Source: Hydra vulgaris
Lineage: Eukaryota > Cnidaria > Hydrozoa > Anthoathecata > Hydridae
DNA: 64,000 nucleotides
Assembly (NCBI RefSeq): GCF_038396675.1
Contig: NC_088931.1
Location: 37,127,001 to 37,191,000, forward strand
Direction: 5' to 3'
The notes under the pieces are model-generated. The model was given only the letters and a program-made list of their open reading frames with translations. It had not been told where the DNA came from and ran no database searches. Of this stretch, positions 1 to 11,634 are shown in pieces. A program made the translations under genes and the position numbers. How positions within the stretch are numbered: the first letter of the stretch is position 1; each line of letters opens with the position of its first letter.

Positions 1-3000
1 ATTTACATTGATGATGGAAGATCTACAGAGCATGAGCAAGACAAATATGCCCTGTTTACTTGTAGTATGAAAATTTCAAAAGCATCAAAGTATTACATTA
101 AATGGTAAGTTTGTTGAATGTCATTAGCAAAGTTTTATTAGTAATTTATATTTCCAAATTATTAATACATTTTTACATATACTTTGAACTGTTGTACAAT
201 GGTTTTAATATATTTTACATGAATCAGTCTACATTTTGTCTTACTTAACAGTCGCAATTTATATCAAACAGAACTGAAATAAATTTTAAATTTTTACAGT
301 TTGAATTACATAAGCAAAAAGGTTTACAGGAAATGATTAGAATTTAACAGGGTTTTTAACATAAACGGTTTTACAGTTTTTAAGTCAAGGAAAAATATAG
401 TTTTGGTTTTGAAAATATAAACTAATGTTTTATTGAGGTTTATGTTTACTTACTTTCTAATAAAAATGCATTGAAGTTGCACATTTTGTTTTAATATGTT
501 TTGTACTCCATAATAATGCAAAGAAACATTTTATAACTTGTTATTGATTTACCACCTGTTTCATTCATTGAATAATATGATATTAAAAATGCAATAAAAG
601 TTTAGTTCATCTGGGTTATTTCCGCAATAATCAGCAAATTCAAAAAAAAAAGAAAAAGTTACTGAATTAGCAGCAAATTCAGTAACTTTTTCTTAAAGTA
701 GAGTATTTGCATCTTTATTGAATACATATCATATTCACTTGGTTTTATACATATCATATTTACTTGGTTCATATAACTTTTTGTTCCAAATTCTTTTAAA
801 ACCAGTGAATGAAATTTGGACACACAAAATATCCCAAATCATGTAATTTTCTTTGAGAAATTTTTTCTTAAAAATTGATTGTTTACTAATTTTTTATATT
901 TTTCTGTGCATCATATTTTTTATTAGTTAATAACAAATATGATGTTAATTATAATTTTAACTAAATGTTATTTAATTATTATATGTTTAATATTATTACA
1001 CGTTTTCAATAATTATTACCTGTTAAATAATAACTATGTTAAAAAAACGTTGTTAGTTAAATTGTTATGGAAACAATAAGTAAATGTTTGTTAACAGTAT
1101 TTACTGTAAAAGTTACAGTCCAAGCATGATACCTCTATTAATGCTATAAATGTAGATTTTAATAATGAATTTTTTTTTGTGAAAATTCTTTTGCTTATTA
1201 AGTGATAGCAAATAAAAATAGATTTAAATTATTGAAAAAGTTTTCATAAATTTAAAAATTTATTAAAATCTGAATTTACCTGGGTAGTTTAAGTCTAATT
1301 ATCCTAATTATCTAGTTAAATGTAAGAAAAATTTCTAAAAATATGAGTTAGGTAGCACTTAAAATTTAAACACATATAGGAGAGAGTTTTCTTATGAAAC
1401 AGCATTTTTTTTTAAATATTGGTTTAACTAAGAAATCATTTTAAAAATATTTAGATTATTTATTCAAAAACAAGCTCAGTCCTGAAAGTTTCCTTCAGAA
1501 TTTAAAGTTTTCTTCAGAGTTGACCTTTTATTTAAAATAAATAAAAGCAAAAAAAAAATGTTTTTTTTTAAAATCTAAAATAAATTATAATTTTTGTCCA
1601 CAAAAAAAAAAAAAAATTACCTATTTGATATGTAGAATTTAAAAAAAACGCAGAATAAAAAGTGATTGTTTGGTAGGGTTTAAAGCCATTAAATTAGTTG
1701 GTTTCTCGAATTTAGGACAAGTGAAATGGTTAGTTTGTAAAAGTTAAAACCAGGTAATTGTTTGTTTCGTAGAGTATAAAAGTAATAAATTAGTGATTTG
1801 TATAATTTAAAAACCAGTGAATTGTTTGGTTTATAGAGCCTAAAATAAAATGATTTGCTTTGAAACTTTTACAAATATGAAACCAGTATATGGTTATAAT
1901 TTAATAATAAATAGTTTTTTAGCCCATTAATAAATAAATTTTAAGTTAAAGTGATGATAAAAAAATTAATAAATACTTAAGTAATATGTTTTACTTTTTA
2001 AAAAGATTCAAGTCATCTTTTTAAACTAAAACATTGATGGCTAAAAAACTAAGTATAAACTTTTAGCATAACCATTAATTCTTACAACAAGTTACATGAA
2101 TGAAAATTTTGAATTTAAATTTGTTTTTGTTTTTCTACAACTGAATATGAACAAATAGCAAAGGTTGGTTTATTTTACATCAATTGCCTTTTTGAAGCAA
2201 CGTTGTTGATACACAGTTGTCTGACTTTTTACTGTTGTGTTGTCTGATTTTGGTGCTGTTGTGTAAAATGTCTGATTTTTTACTGTTAGAGCAGAGCAGG
2301 GCTTGTTAAGCAATTTTTACTAAATATAACAGATCTCATGAACAGTGCATCAGATGTACATAATTATTTTAAATATTTGAAAGTTAATTTAACTTTAAAG
2401 TTTGCAGAGCTGCTCAACCTGCCTCAGCGGGGTAAGTTGAGCAATAGTGTGTGGTAAGTTGAAAAATCAGCAAATAAATGAATATGCATGGTACGAAACT
2501 TGGGTGAATCATCAATAAAACTTTCACTTACAGTACGCATGTTATACACACATTTATAAACTTTTTATTTTTTTACACTTTAATGACGTAAATAAAAAAA
2601 GAGAAATAATTAAATAGTAAGAAAGTGTCAAAGAATATAATTTTATACATCTCTTTTGAACTTTGAAGCCCTATTTAAAAATTACTAATTTTAAAAATAT
2701 ATATAAATATTTTGCTGCTCTATTATTTCTCATCAAAGTTCTTTCTTTGTGTTCGATAGTTCAGTTTTATTTATTTCTCTCAATGCTGCTCAACTTACCC
2801 CTACTAGACAAGATGACACATTAGTTAGGTTTTAAAAAGAACAGTAAGACTTAAGAAAAAATAGTTAATTTTAATCAAAAGTCCAATAATTTGGTCAATT
2901 ATCAACACTTGATGGTGTGATAATGTGTGTGATAACAGTGATGGTAGATAAAAACGTTTAAAAGCATACAAGAGAAAAATAGCAAAAAAAATTCTTTTAC

Positions 3001-4754
3001 TTTTTTGGTCCAAAATAGAAAAAGTGCCCGTGTATCTTATTCAATAGGTTTTCAGCAATCTTTTGTTATGCATTGTGTTAGCATTTTAATTCCCTATCTT
3101 TCATCCATTAGATATTTTGTCATGGGATGCGTAGTTTTAGAGATTTTAACCCGCTCTATCCTATGTATGTTGTCTGATTTTGTTACTATTGTATATGTTG
3201 TCTGAATTTTTATAAGTAATGAACTTTCAGATTAATTAATTGTGGTTGTTAATGTTTATACAAAAAAAAGTTGAATGTTTATTTAAATAATGGTATAAAA
3301 TTTTCATATTAATTTCAATTTTACGGTTAATATAATTTTAAAAATAGAAACCTTTTTACTTGACATCTTTATGTTTTATAAACTCAATAAATATTTTATA
3401 TTTATTGAGTTTTTATAATATTATTTTTATTTAGAGTTTTTTTTTTTTTTGTTTTTATTTGTAATTCACCTCCCCAAGACCAAGAAGGCCACTACAGATG
3501 AGGAGGGTACTCTCCCAACTCTATAACTCCGAAACACAAACCTTGACGAACAAGGCCGTTGCGGAGAACCAAGTTGAAAAAGACCGCTGTGCAGAGAAAC
3601 AAGTTTAAAAAAATTGTAAATAACAAAAAATTGTAATTACAAAAAAAAATATTTTAGCTACTGTTGCAATATTAGAGATCTACTGTTTGTATTATATGTA
3701 GTATTAGAGATCTACGTTTGTATTATACGTAATATTAGAGATCTATGTCCGTATTATATGTAATATTAGAGATCTGCATTTGTAATATATGTGATATTAG
3801 AGATCTACATTTGTATTATATGTAATATTAGAGATCTACAGTTGCATTGTATGTAATATTAGAGATCGACGTTTGTATTATATGTGATATTAAAGGTCTA
3901 CGTTTGTATTATATGTGATACTAGAGATCTACGTTTATGTTGTATGTGATATTAGAGATCTACGTTTGTTTATATGTGGTATTAGATATCTACGTTTATG
4001 TTATCGTCATTTGACTATTCTTTAAATTCCTGACTCATAAAATATCTAGTAATTTCTTTTCCACATTATTCATTTTTTATATATTAGAGTTGGTATTTTC
4101 GTCCTGCATTGTTTTTTTAACAGTCGACCCTCGTTTTCTGGTCATTTATCGTGTAAAAATATCAAGAATTAATATAAATTATTAAATTATTAGTGTGAAA
4201 ATAACTAAAAAAAAATTTTTTATGACGCAAAGATGAAAAATTATGAAATCTAAATTTTTTTATGTTGATGTTATTCAAATAATTATGGGCAGTAGTGTAT
4301 ATCTTAATGATTGGCTTTATAAGTCGATATTTAAAGTATAAGCTGGCGGAAGCATTAAAAACGAATAGAGATTTCGTTTTTTATCAATGATTTTTTTAGA
4401 AAAATGAAGTTCGTTTAGACCCACATTACTGAATTGATCTATTTCTACTCCATTTAAGTCACCCCTATCTTATTCTGTTTAATTACTTTTTGAAAGTTTC
4501 ATTACTTTTTAAAATAACTATCAAATTATTTTTACGGTTTTAGGAAAAAAATTAAAGGAAGTGAAACTTTCAAATCGCATGTCAGTATTGAACGCATCAT
4601 TGTTTTAGGGGCGCTAGTGCCCACCAGATGTATTTTTTCAGAAAATGGCGTCGAGCATGATTTAAATGTTTCATTTAACGCTGATAGTCAATTTTTTGTA
4701 ATCAAAAAAGTGGCGAATGCAGTTACCATGGATTTTAAAATATATATTTTGTAA
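1..4754 (+). CDS. GH31 alpha-glucosidase (glucosidase II / neutral alpha-glucosidase type), last two exons
   Basis: Partial gene entering from the left edge; exons 1-104 and 4544-4754. The first exon reads in frame 1 (IYIDDGRSTEHEQDKYALF...) and ends in a consensus donor, GTAAGT, at 105. The second follows a TTTTAG acceptor at 4543. The phases fit (TG + G makes Trp35), giving 104 residues and a TAA at 4752-4754. The IYIDDG start and SIERIIVLGA near residue 50 match the C-terminal beta-sandwich of glucosidase II alpha / neutral alpha-glucosidases (human LFLDDG ... IERVVIIGA), and the distance from DDG to the end is close to that in the human protein. The closing FVIKKVANAVTMDFKIYIL aligns with the VLRKPGINV-type end. 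These enzymes trim glucose from N-glycans in the ER or cleave alpha-glucosides; the catalytic domain lies outside the window, so the subtype cannot be set. The assignment is by eye. Confidence 0.82.
649..694. repeat. Short perfect hairpin
   Basis: AAGAAAAAGTTACTGAATT is followed after about six bases by its reverse complement, AATTCAGTAACTTTTTCTT, giving a 19-bp stem with a tiny loop inside the GH31 intron. It may be a relic of a foldback element; no target duplication is clear. Confidence 0.55.
1655..1905. repeat. Degenerate tandem repeat, unit about 60 nt
   Basis: Four drifting copies of a motif like CCAGTGAATTGTTTGGTTT followed by TAAAAGTAATAAATTAG recur about every 60 nt. The copies differ at many positions, so the array is old. 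No coding content. Confidence 0.35.
2429..2801. mobile_element. MITE-like element with 15-bp terminal inverted repeats
   Basis: GGGGTAAGTTGAGCA at 2429 is matched by its exact inverse TGCTCAACTTACCCC ending at 2801. A further inverted echo (GCTGCTCAACC) sits just outside the left end at about 2409. The interior is AT-rich without an open frame, which fits a non-autonomous DNA transposon. I could not identify a convincing target-site duplication, so the superfamily is unassigned. Confidence 0.45.
3471..3606. mobile_element. GC-richer dispersed-repeat fragment, possibly LINE-derived
   Basis: A sharply bounded block of far higher GC content than its surroundings (CACCTCCCCAAGACCAAGAA ... GCAGAGAAACAAG) with an internal near-repeat (TTGCGGAGAACCAAGTT / TGTGCAGAGAAACAAGTT). 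It looks like the untranslated end of a dispersed retroelement, but that reading rests on recalled resemblance only. No protein-coding signal is visible. Confidence 0.35.
3668..4003. repeat. 31-nt minisatellite, about 10-11 copies
   Basis: The unit reads AATATTAGAGATCTACGTTT followed by GTATTATATGT. It repeats head to tail with a few substitutions and length changes per copy; most copies keep AGATCT. It lies in the GH31 intron. Identical direct copies with no unique spacers exclude a CRISPR array. Confidence 0.85.
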
Positions 4755-6320
4755 AGGTTTTGTGTGTGTTTGTATTTATATTTATATACAATGATTGTGA
4801 ATTGCATCTTCTTTTTTTTTTATGCTATTTGATATTTCAAATTTTTATACTCTGGTTTTTTTGTATTTTGAATTAGAGTAATTTTGTATTATAGTTTCGT
4901 AAAACAATTATTAAAAATATTTTTAATGAATTATTTTTATTTGAGGTGGTTAATAATAATAAATATAATTTGAAAGGCAAACTTTTTTTTCTGAAAAAAA
5001 TCTAGGTCATGATGGTTAGAAATTGATCATGGTTAGAAATCATGGTTAGAAATCATGGTTAGAAATTGATGGTTAGAAATTGAATGGTTAGAAATCATGG
5101 TTAGAAATTGAATGGTTAGAAATCATGGTTAGAAATTGAAATAAAATTATGCATGCACGAAAGCAATATTTAAAATAAAAATATTCTACAAGACACGAAA
5201 CTGTGTCTATTAGGGCATTCTGTACTTTTCAACTTTCATTAAAAAAGTTGGATCTTAAGGTTTTGTTTCCTTTAGGTATATACATTATGGAAAGACTTGA
5301 AAAAAATTTGTCAACATTAGCAAAATTAGACCTTAATTTTTTAAGATTAAATTTAAATGGGGAGGAGATCAAAATCACATACGTCTAAGACTATTCTAAA
5401 TAAATGTTAAAAAAGTATTTTTTTTTCATGGTTATATGTACAAGACCCCTCCCCTCTTCCTTCCCCTATAATGCCTGGACTTTAAAATACTTATTTTACA
5501 ACAAAGATTATAAAAGTTAACAAGGAAATATGAAACTTGTTTCTTTATTTCCATAACATTCTATTAAAGTTACTAAAAATAAATAAAATATTAAAGTTGT
5601 CCTTTTTGTTCTTAAACTGTTTTCTGCCTTTGCTAGGATAAATCCATCTTGTCTCTCAAAACCAAAGACTATTTTAGAAGCTGCAGTTTCCTAAAAAAAA
5701 AAAAATTCTTTTAAAAACTAATTTTAAAACAGTAAAGATTTTTTTTTAGTTTAATTTTTTAAAACAATTAGTTCAAGATTTTTTAGGTCATCTCTCTTTA
5801 ATCAATGTTTTCATACCACAATAAAAGAAATGAAGAACCTGCCACCTTGAATGGACTATAGTTTTTGGGTTATGGTTTGCCAAACATTCAGTATAATTTT
5901 CTGAAATTTTGTAGGCATACTTCTGATATGAATATAAATTTTTTACAATTTCTTCAAGAAGTCAATAAAGGCAGTACCTTCAGATATTGCTCAAGACATT
6001 TACTTTAAGTTTAAAGATTTTTTTTAATCGGTTCGGCTTAGGTCAAAGTTTCGGAGGTCATTTATTTTATAAATTTCGAACGGCAGATTTAAAAAAAAAA
6101 AGAAAAGTAAACTAAAATTTTTTTTTATATATATATAATGTTTCCTTTTACATACCAATATTCTAAAGCAATATTCTAAATAAGTTTTCTTTTATATAAA
6201 TAATATTCTCAATAAATTTTCTTTTATATAAACAATATAAAAGTATAATACTTTTAACGCAGTGACGGTATTACCGGCAGTAATAAAACCCTCTCTAAAG
6301 TTTGAGGAGCTTCTTTTTTT
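4755..6320. other. Intergenic spacer after the GH31 gene
   Basis: Holds the 3' flank of the GH31 gene (an AATAAA lies near 4,955) and a short-unit tandem repeat (next entry). A 61-codon open stretch at 5203-5388 has no recognisable similarity or start context. The rest is AT-rich, including poly-A/T runs and a TA-rich stretch near 6,125-6,140. I see no gene here. Confidence 0.6.
5008..5142. repeat. Tandem repeat of ATGGTTAGAAAT units
   Basis: About nine copies of ATGGTTAGAAAT separated by C, TGA, TGATC or TGA-A linkers. Part of the array shows a higher-order period of about 30 nt in which ...AAATC and ...AAATTGA forms alternate. Non-coding. Confidence 0.8.
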
Positions 6321-6394
6321 ATATACATATATATATATAAACATCTTTGCTTCCAACAAGGCTGCAAGCAACCACTAAAAATTAAAGTTGGAAG

Positions 6395-6870
6395 TTACTG
6401 GAAGAGAAAAGATGAAGATTGTACAGCAAGATAACGATTGACGGACGACTTAAAGGATTTCAAATTATATGAATCAGGAAAGCAAGATGAAGGAAGCGAA
6501 TTCCAAAGGACTGATATTCGAGGAAAAAATCCAGACGAATAAGAGTTTTTGGAGCACTTAGGAACAGTCACAAAAAAAGGATGAGACTTAATTGAATGAC
6601 AAGTGACACGAGAATGAGTTTTAGTAGATGGCACAAGAGACGCTAGTTCTTTAGAGCAGTACCCATTATAGAATTTGTAGAAAAGAAAAAGAGAAGTAAC
6701 ATTACGACGATATGATAATGGTTGGAGGTTGGCTGCAAGACAGGTCCAACTATTTTTACAATGCGTTTTTACACCTTGTCTAAAAAAGAAAGGGCATCAT
6801 TAGAAGATCCGCCCCAGATATGGCAACAGTATTCCATACAAGGCCGGATTTGAGATTAATAGAGATAGAG
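6395..6870 (-). pseudogene. LINE ORF2 C-terminal tail remnant
   Basis: Minus-strand sequence with MEYCCHIWGGSSNDAL-like and LQPLSYRRNVTSLFLF-like segments in changing frames, then a 79-codon open stretch (6634-6395) with KTHSRVTCHSIKSHPFFVTV and FFPRISVLWNSLPSSCFPDS. These are standard for the end of Jockey-like ORF2 proteins. The 3' end runs into a TA-rich tail near 6330. Confidence 0.8.
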
Positions 6871-6956
6871 AATAGAATCACCTCTCCACCTTTATCTAAT
6901 GCACGATAAAATCTATCGGTTATTACTGTTAGCAAATCAGTTGTAGTACGAGAAGA

Positions 6957-7559
6957 TCAAAATCCATACTGATGGTCAGAAGGTAAGTTATTAGATTCAA
7001 GATGAGAAATTAAGTGTTTGTTAATTAAAGATTCAAAAACCTTGATTATGATAGGAAGAAAACTAATGGGACGGTAATTAGACGAATCAGATTGCTCTCC
7101 AGAATTTTTGAAAATAGGGATAACAGATGCCGCTTTCCAGCAGGCTGGAAAGCAAGACTCTGATAAGCACTTGTTGAATAGTTTTGAGAGTATAGACGGC
7201 AGCTCCGGAGAACACTTCTGCAAGACAATAACAGGTATGTTGTCCGGGCCACAAGCTGTAGAAGAGTCTAAGCAGGAAATCACTTTAGATACAGAAGCTG
7301 GAGTGATACGAATGTCAAGCAATGGATCAACCTGTTTGTTGGCAATATCAGGTAGAATGCAATTAGTGGAATCAAGAGATGATATTGATGAAAAGTTTTT
7401 AGCAAACAGTTCGGCTTTGTCTTTAGGTGAGGTGACAAAGTCTGAACCATACAAGAGAGGTGGAATTAAAGATTTGCCCTTATTATTAATACTATTAAAG
7501 ATTCTCCAGAAGTCACGAGAGCCTAATTTTTGAGATGAGATACGAGATTTCATGACCAA
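6957..7559 (-). pseudogene. LINE reverse transcriptase, N-terminal part
   Basis: A 200-codon open frame with the conserved start of a LINE reverse transcriptase: DSSTACGPDNIPVIVLQKC, FNKCLSESCFPACWKAASVI, SSNYRPISFLPIIIKVFESL and HLESNNLPSDHQYGF. Coding similarity continues to about 6885 (DRFYRALDKGGE) before the deletion junction. Palm catalytic residues are not present. Confidence 0.87.
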
Positions 7560-8709
7560 GAATAGCGGACTTTGGCATTAGATAAAACCTTTTTACAATG
7601 GTTTCTAGCAGTAATAAACAGACGTCTGTTTTCTGGAGAATTGTTTTACTGATAAATATGGAAGTAACGGTTTCAATTGGCAATCGCAGCAGCACAGTGT
7701 GAGGAAAACTATGGAGAAGAGTGAGGCTTGATCTGGAATCGTCGAGAGGGAACAAAAGATTCCATGCCAGCCTGATGCCATGAAGACAAAAGATTTCTAC
7801 CCAAAGGCCATCACGAAGAAAATCACGGAAAGAATCCCAGTCAGCTTTACTGTAGTTGTAAGAGGTTTGATAATAGAGGGATTTAGGTGATGAAGAAGAA
7901 TGAGATATTAGTTTTAGAGAGATCAAACTGTGATCAGAAGAACCTAAGGGTGAATGTGGAGAAACTGAGCACTGACTAGGATCAGAAACAAGACCTAAGT
8001 CGAGTAGAGAAGGTAGATGATTCGGGTTGTCAGGAAAGCGAGTTGGAAAGTTTACTATTTGAGTTAGGGATTGAGAAAGGCAAAAGTTGTGGGCTTTAAT
8101 GCCTGCAGAGTCACTGACACTAGAGCCAAGCCATTTAGAGTGGTGAGCATTAAAATCATCGACAACAACTATATTAGCTGATGGATAAAAAGAGAGGGCT
8201 TGGTAAATTTGATCAGAAATAACATCAAAAAGAGTGCAGTCTTGAGATGAAAGAGAGCGATATAGAACAAAGAGAAAGGCAATAGAGTGAAGTGGTGCTA
8301 AACGAAAGCACATGAAAGAATAGTCTGTGGATTCAAACCTAGTTTCACAACAAATGGGTCAATTCTTACGAATATAAATGCCGAGGCCAAGCATGTGACT
8401 ATTGGAGTCTTTACGAATTGGAGGAAGATAACCATCAACACTAAGATCACAATATGGGACAGCCGAACTCAAATTAGTCTCACAAAGAGCAAGTAGGTCT
8501 GATGAACTTTGCAAGAGATAAGACTCAACAAAAGAAAAGTTACTTCGAAGACCACAAATATTAGTGAATGATAGGTTTAGAGAATTTGGTAATGACGATG
8601 GTTTTTTGTGTTTTATAGTGTTTGGTACTTTATTCATTTTTAAATTAGGTTGAAGAACTTGACTCAAAGCATAGAAAGTACTCAGAACACCGTTTAATAG
8701 CCCAAGCAA
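7513..8709 (-). pseudogene. LINE endonuclease domain remnant
   Basis: Two open stretches, 8709-8359 and 8313-7513, together carry an apurinic/apyrimidinic-type endonuclease of a LINE ORF2. Visible signatures are the N-terminal LNLSFTNICGLRSNF, LLALCETNL (the catalytic Glu region), DDFNAHH (usually GDFNAHH, here with Asp for Gly) and SSDHS near the end. A stop lies between the two stretches near 8,355, and the second runs out of frame after about 7,870, so no single product spans the domain. It would have nicked target DNA for reverse transcription. Confidence 0.85.
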
Positions 8710-9465
8710 TTGCCCAATTACTACTAATAAACCCTAAGCCGTAACAAAGGGCTCCAAATGTGACCTCCGCAATGCACACTAAAAGTACAAACAGGAACAC
8801 GATCCATGCGCAACATGGCACTGTTAATACTTCAATATTTTTCAGCTGTTGATGGAATCAGCCTCTCTGAGAGCTACCACAGAGTTCGGGAAACCTGACT
8901 ACCAGCCGGCCTCAGAACCATAAAACTGAGTTTTAGAGCTGTACTCTCATTTTGGAGATAATAGAATAAGTTGCCTAGTCATAAAAACAGAGACACAAGC
9001 AAAACCCATGCATTGAGTCAAGAAGATCCAGCATTCAACATCCTAAACTGGAAACAATCTATTAAAAATACATCGGCGCCAGCCTAATAGATGAAGAAGG
9101 GGTGCGAGGCTGGTCAACAGATAAAATCTGTTTACCCCTTAAGTCTTTGCCTAGGAGGCCTTCTACAAGACAGTAGCTGGATGCATTTAACATCTGCCCA
9201 AGATGAGTATTTTTGTCGAGACGCCATCTCTAGCCTTTACTCAACAAGAGCCCCAAGGCAGCGGGTGTTATAAGTCGGAGTTGGCATCTCATAGCCTTTG
9301 CCTAAAAAGATGTATCCTAAAAGGCAGCAGGACATGAAGCAGATTGTACTGGGTTACATGTTACCAGTAGCAGGATAATCTGACCGGACAAAAATTGCTG
9401 ATATACATAGAAGTTGCTGATATACATAGAAGTTGCTGATATACATAGGTGTTCTCGTGCATAGT

Positions 9466-9864
9466 TAGATAGAATTGGAAACTGCAACTACATTTCTTTC
9501 CCTTACACTTGAATATTTGTTTTTTCTTTCAACTATTTTGGCTGCTAAATAATGATCAATTTCTAAACCCAATTAAGTTGTTGTTGAAGCACTGCGTTCT
9601 AAAATATCTTGTTTCAGCCTTTTTCAAAGCAGTTTGCGGTTAAATTTAATATTTTAATCACTTTCATTGTCCGTTTTGCTGATACTAAATAAACTTTTTG
9701 TGTTTTTTCTCTTTTTCTTTAGTCAATATAGCTTTTTTTTTTATTTCACCACGTTTTTATATTCAATCAAATGCAGGTCGTTTGTGTTTTATATTCAATC
9801 AAATGCAGGTCGTTAACGTGGGTCGTTTTTAATTAAAAGCTAATTATAATTTGCAATAAGTTAA
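9466..9864. other. Spacer with a 26-bp direct repeat
   Basis: Non-coding AT-rich sequence. TTTATATTCAATCAAATGCA (continuing GGTCGTT) occurs twice in a row at about 9757-9783 and 9788-9814. Nothing else recognised. Confidence 0.6.
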
Positions 9865-10620
9865 TCAGCTGTTCTCCACCATTAAGAGGATATTTTTCCT
9901 ACAAATGATAGAAAATTTTTTCAAGAAATTGAACGCTGAATTGTTATGTCTTCCATAAGTCATCTGAGGGGCATGACCTTTTAAAGTCTTCATTGCGTTT
10001 TGCATGTGCTTTGATTGCATCTTTGATTGCATTTCTACATCATACTTCATGAGCTGACTTTATGCAAATGTACACAGAACTCCATCGTGTTGTACATGAA
10101 ACAATCAATTTTTGTGCCTAATTACAAGTTCTTCACATGCATTCTGAAATTTGGTTGCAGAGAGAACACTTTTATATGCGAGTGATGCTAAATCTACAGT
10201 TTTTTATTGCTTTAGAAAGTTCAATTGAACTTTCGACTGCTTTAAGAATAACTAGCTGGATTGTGTGATCATTGCAGCGCAATTTTGAATTAATTTCATC
10301 ATGTTTTTTAGCAGCTAAAACAATGTTGTTACTATTGCCATTAACGCAAGTTGCATAGATTTCTTTATTTAAGCTTAAGTTAGCAATAAAAACGTCTATG
10401 TTTACTGCAATCTCTATCCTAGAGTGTCTACCAGTAAATGGTCCGCAAGCAATAACAAAACTTACTAAATCAAAATTTAAAATAATGTATTGAATTTTAA
10501 GACTCATGTAAGAATCATTGTTCCAATTTTTCCAGATATCTGTATTAAAACTAACTCAGTTACTTTTGGAAAACCTTTTAAAGGTTTTATATGCAACTCA
10601 GCTTTTAGTAAAGATTTCAG
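9865..10620 (-). pseudogene. hAT-family transposase remnant
   Basis: On the minus strand an open stretch at 10507-10172 reads GPFTGRHSRIEIAVNIDVFI, then YATCVNGNSNNIVLAAKKHD and LRCNDHTIQLVILKAVESSI. This follows the hAT transposase order: the GRHT-ENIA box, the ATCVTDNASN box that holds a catalytic Asp (here Asn-Gly), and the LRC-AHTLQLVV zinc/helix box. Further degraded coding continues to about 9865 (NNSAFNFLKKFSIICRK). Ends and terminal repeats are not visible. A dead DNA transposon fragment. Confidence 0.78.
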
Positions 10621-10909
10621 ACCTTAACCGACACCTCACATAAGAAGAAGTGGATTTGAACAGCAACAGAATGATAACTCAAGATAAATTACTATAGCAA
10701 TAGACCAGATATATTATGCTAAGGGCGTTAACTGGTAAGAATGAAAAATTATTACAAAAATAATTATTCTAGATAAAGAAATTTATATTAAAAGGTGGAA
10801 TACATTAAAAATAAATGATGTTATCCTATCTAATTTTAAAATATTAAAACTATTTCAACCATTATTATTGTTTAATTATTATTTTATTTAATTGATTTTG
10901 CATTTAAAA
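10621..10909. other. Unique AT-rich flank of the gene array
   Basis: No gene or recognisable repeat. Similarity to the 5-kb units starts abruptly at about 10,910 with AAATTAAGCTTTTAGCAGT-like sequence. Confidence 0.6.
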
Positions 10910-11634
10910 ATTAAGCTTTTAGCAGTTAAAAGAGTTAAAAATTCATAATTTTGACTAAACTACCTTTACCTTATTTTCATTGATTACATTTCACTTACTT
11001 TTATAATAATTTCATTCAATTAAAAATAGTAGATTTTGACTTTAACGTTAAGACCTAAATTTATTGTTTTCAAATAAAAAAATCAAAGACATAATTTATA
11101 TCTAAAGACAGTAGCCATCTTTGAAATTGCAATTGTTTGCAATCGACACTGACGTACACTAACGTACACAACTTTCCGCTTTTAACACTTTTGACACTGA
11201 CGACACTTGCGTAAATACCTTTCCGCCTTTAAATGACCGTGACTGTTTAATTTTTTTTTTATTTTTTTTTTTTTACTTTCTTTCGGTCAACTAATGACTA
11301 ACAACTACACTCTTTTATCAAACTAATGCATTATATTTACATTATTGAAAATGACTGGGAAAAAAAGAACAAAATAATAGCATACAAAGTAAACATGAAA
11401 TTGAAAACATTTCGCAAAAAAAATTTATACAGTGATTTAAAATAAAAAGTCGTTAACAAAACGTATATCGCTAAAGCTAAACAATTAACAAACAAGTTGT
11501 ATTTCAAAGTATCACAGCGAAACACTTGTTGAATAAATGGTCATTAATTTTTAGTGTAGGGAAAGCATTTATAATGCTAGAGTCAAATTTAGCTAGACAT
11601 TCAGTCAAAACATTTATCGCACATCCAAAATTTG

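Larger units (their letters stand above)
105..4543 (+). other. 4.4 kb terminal intron of the GH31 gene, repeat-filled
   Basis: Runs from a GTAAGT donor to a TTTTAG acceptor. It is very AT-rich and holds a short hairpin, a degenerate 60-nt repeat, a MITE-like element, a GC-richer dispersed repeat piece and a 31-nt minisatellite, each listed separately. Near 2,217-2,288 and again near 3,169-3,205 a motif of the type TGTCTGATTTTTTACTGTTG recurs, perhaps remains of another tandem repeat. I see no further convincing exon inside it. It is much longer than the 80-155 bp introns of the amplified genes in this window. Confidence 0.75.
6330..9465 (-). mobile_element. Jockey-like non-LTR retrotransposon (LINE), internally deleted
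   Basis: Read on the minus strand, the 5' leader (about 9465-8710) includes a GC-rich segment and three copies of a 22-nt unit at 9388-9450. An endonuclease follows at about 8650-7650, with SFTNICGLRSNFSFVESYLL, DDFNAHHSKWLGSSVSD and the catalytic LGSSDHSLISL motif. The reverse-transcriptase N-terminal part is at about 7559-6885 (GPDNIPVIVLQKCSPELPSI, SNYRPISFLP, DHQYGF). The frame then jumps near 6880 directly into the thumb/tail region, whose end (FFPRISVLWNSLPSSCFP ... NRYLAVQ) lies at 6634-6395. The polymerase core with the YADD box is absent, so the copy cannot be autonomous. Other frame breaks separate the endonuclease pieces. Family placement in the Jockey/CR1 group is from motif order. 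Confidence 0.88.

Noticed and set aside
3005-3205. 66-codon frame in the GH31 intron
   Set aside because: Low-complexity hydrophobic translation of AT-rich intron sequence; no splice or family support.
3668-4003. CRISPR-like array
   Set aside because: Units repeat directly without unique spacers, inside a eukaryotic intron.
5203-5388. 61-codon open frame (...IYIMERLEKNLSTLAKLDLN...)
   Set aside because: A TTTAG lies inside it, but there is no matching partner exon, no start context and no recognised similarity.
7108-7533. 141-codon plus-strand frame
   Set aside because: Antisense shadow of the LINE reverse transcriptase.
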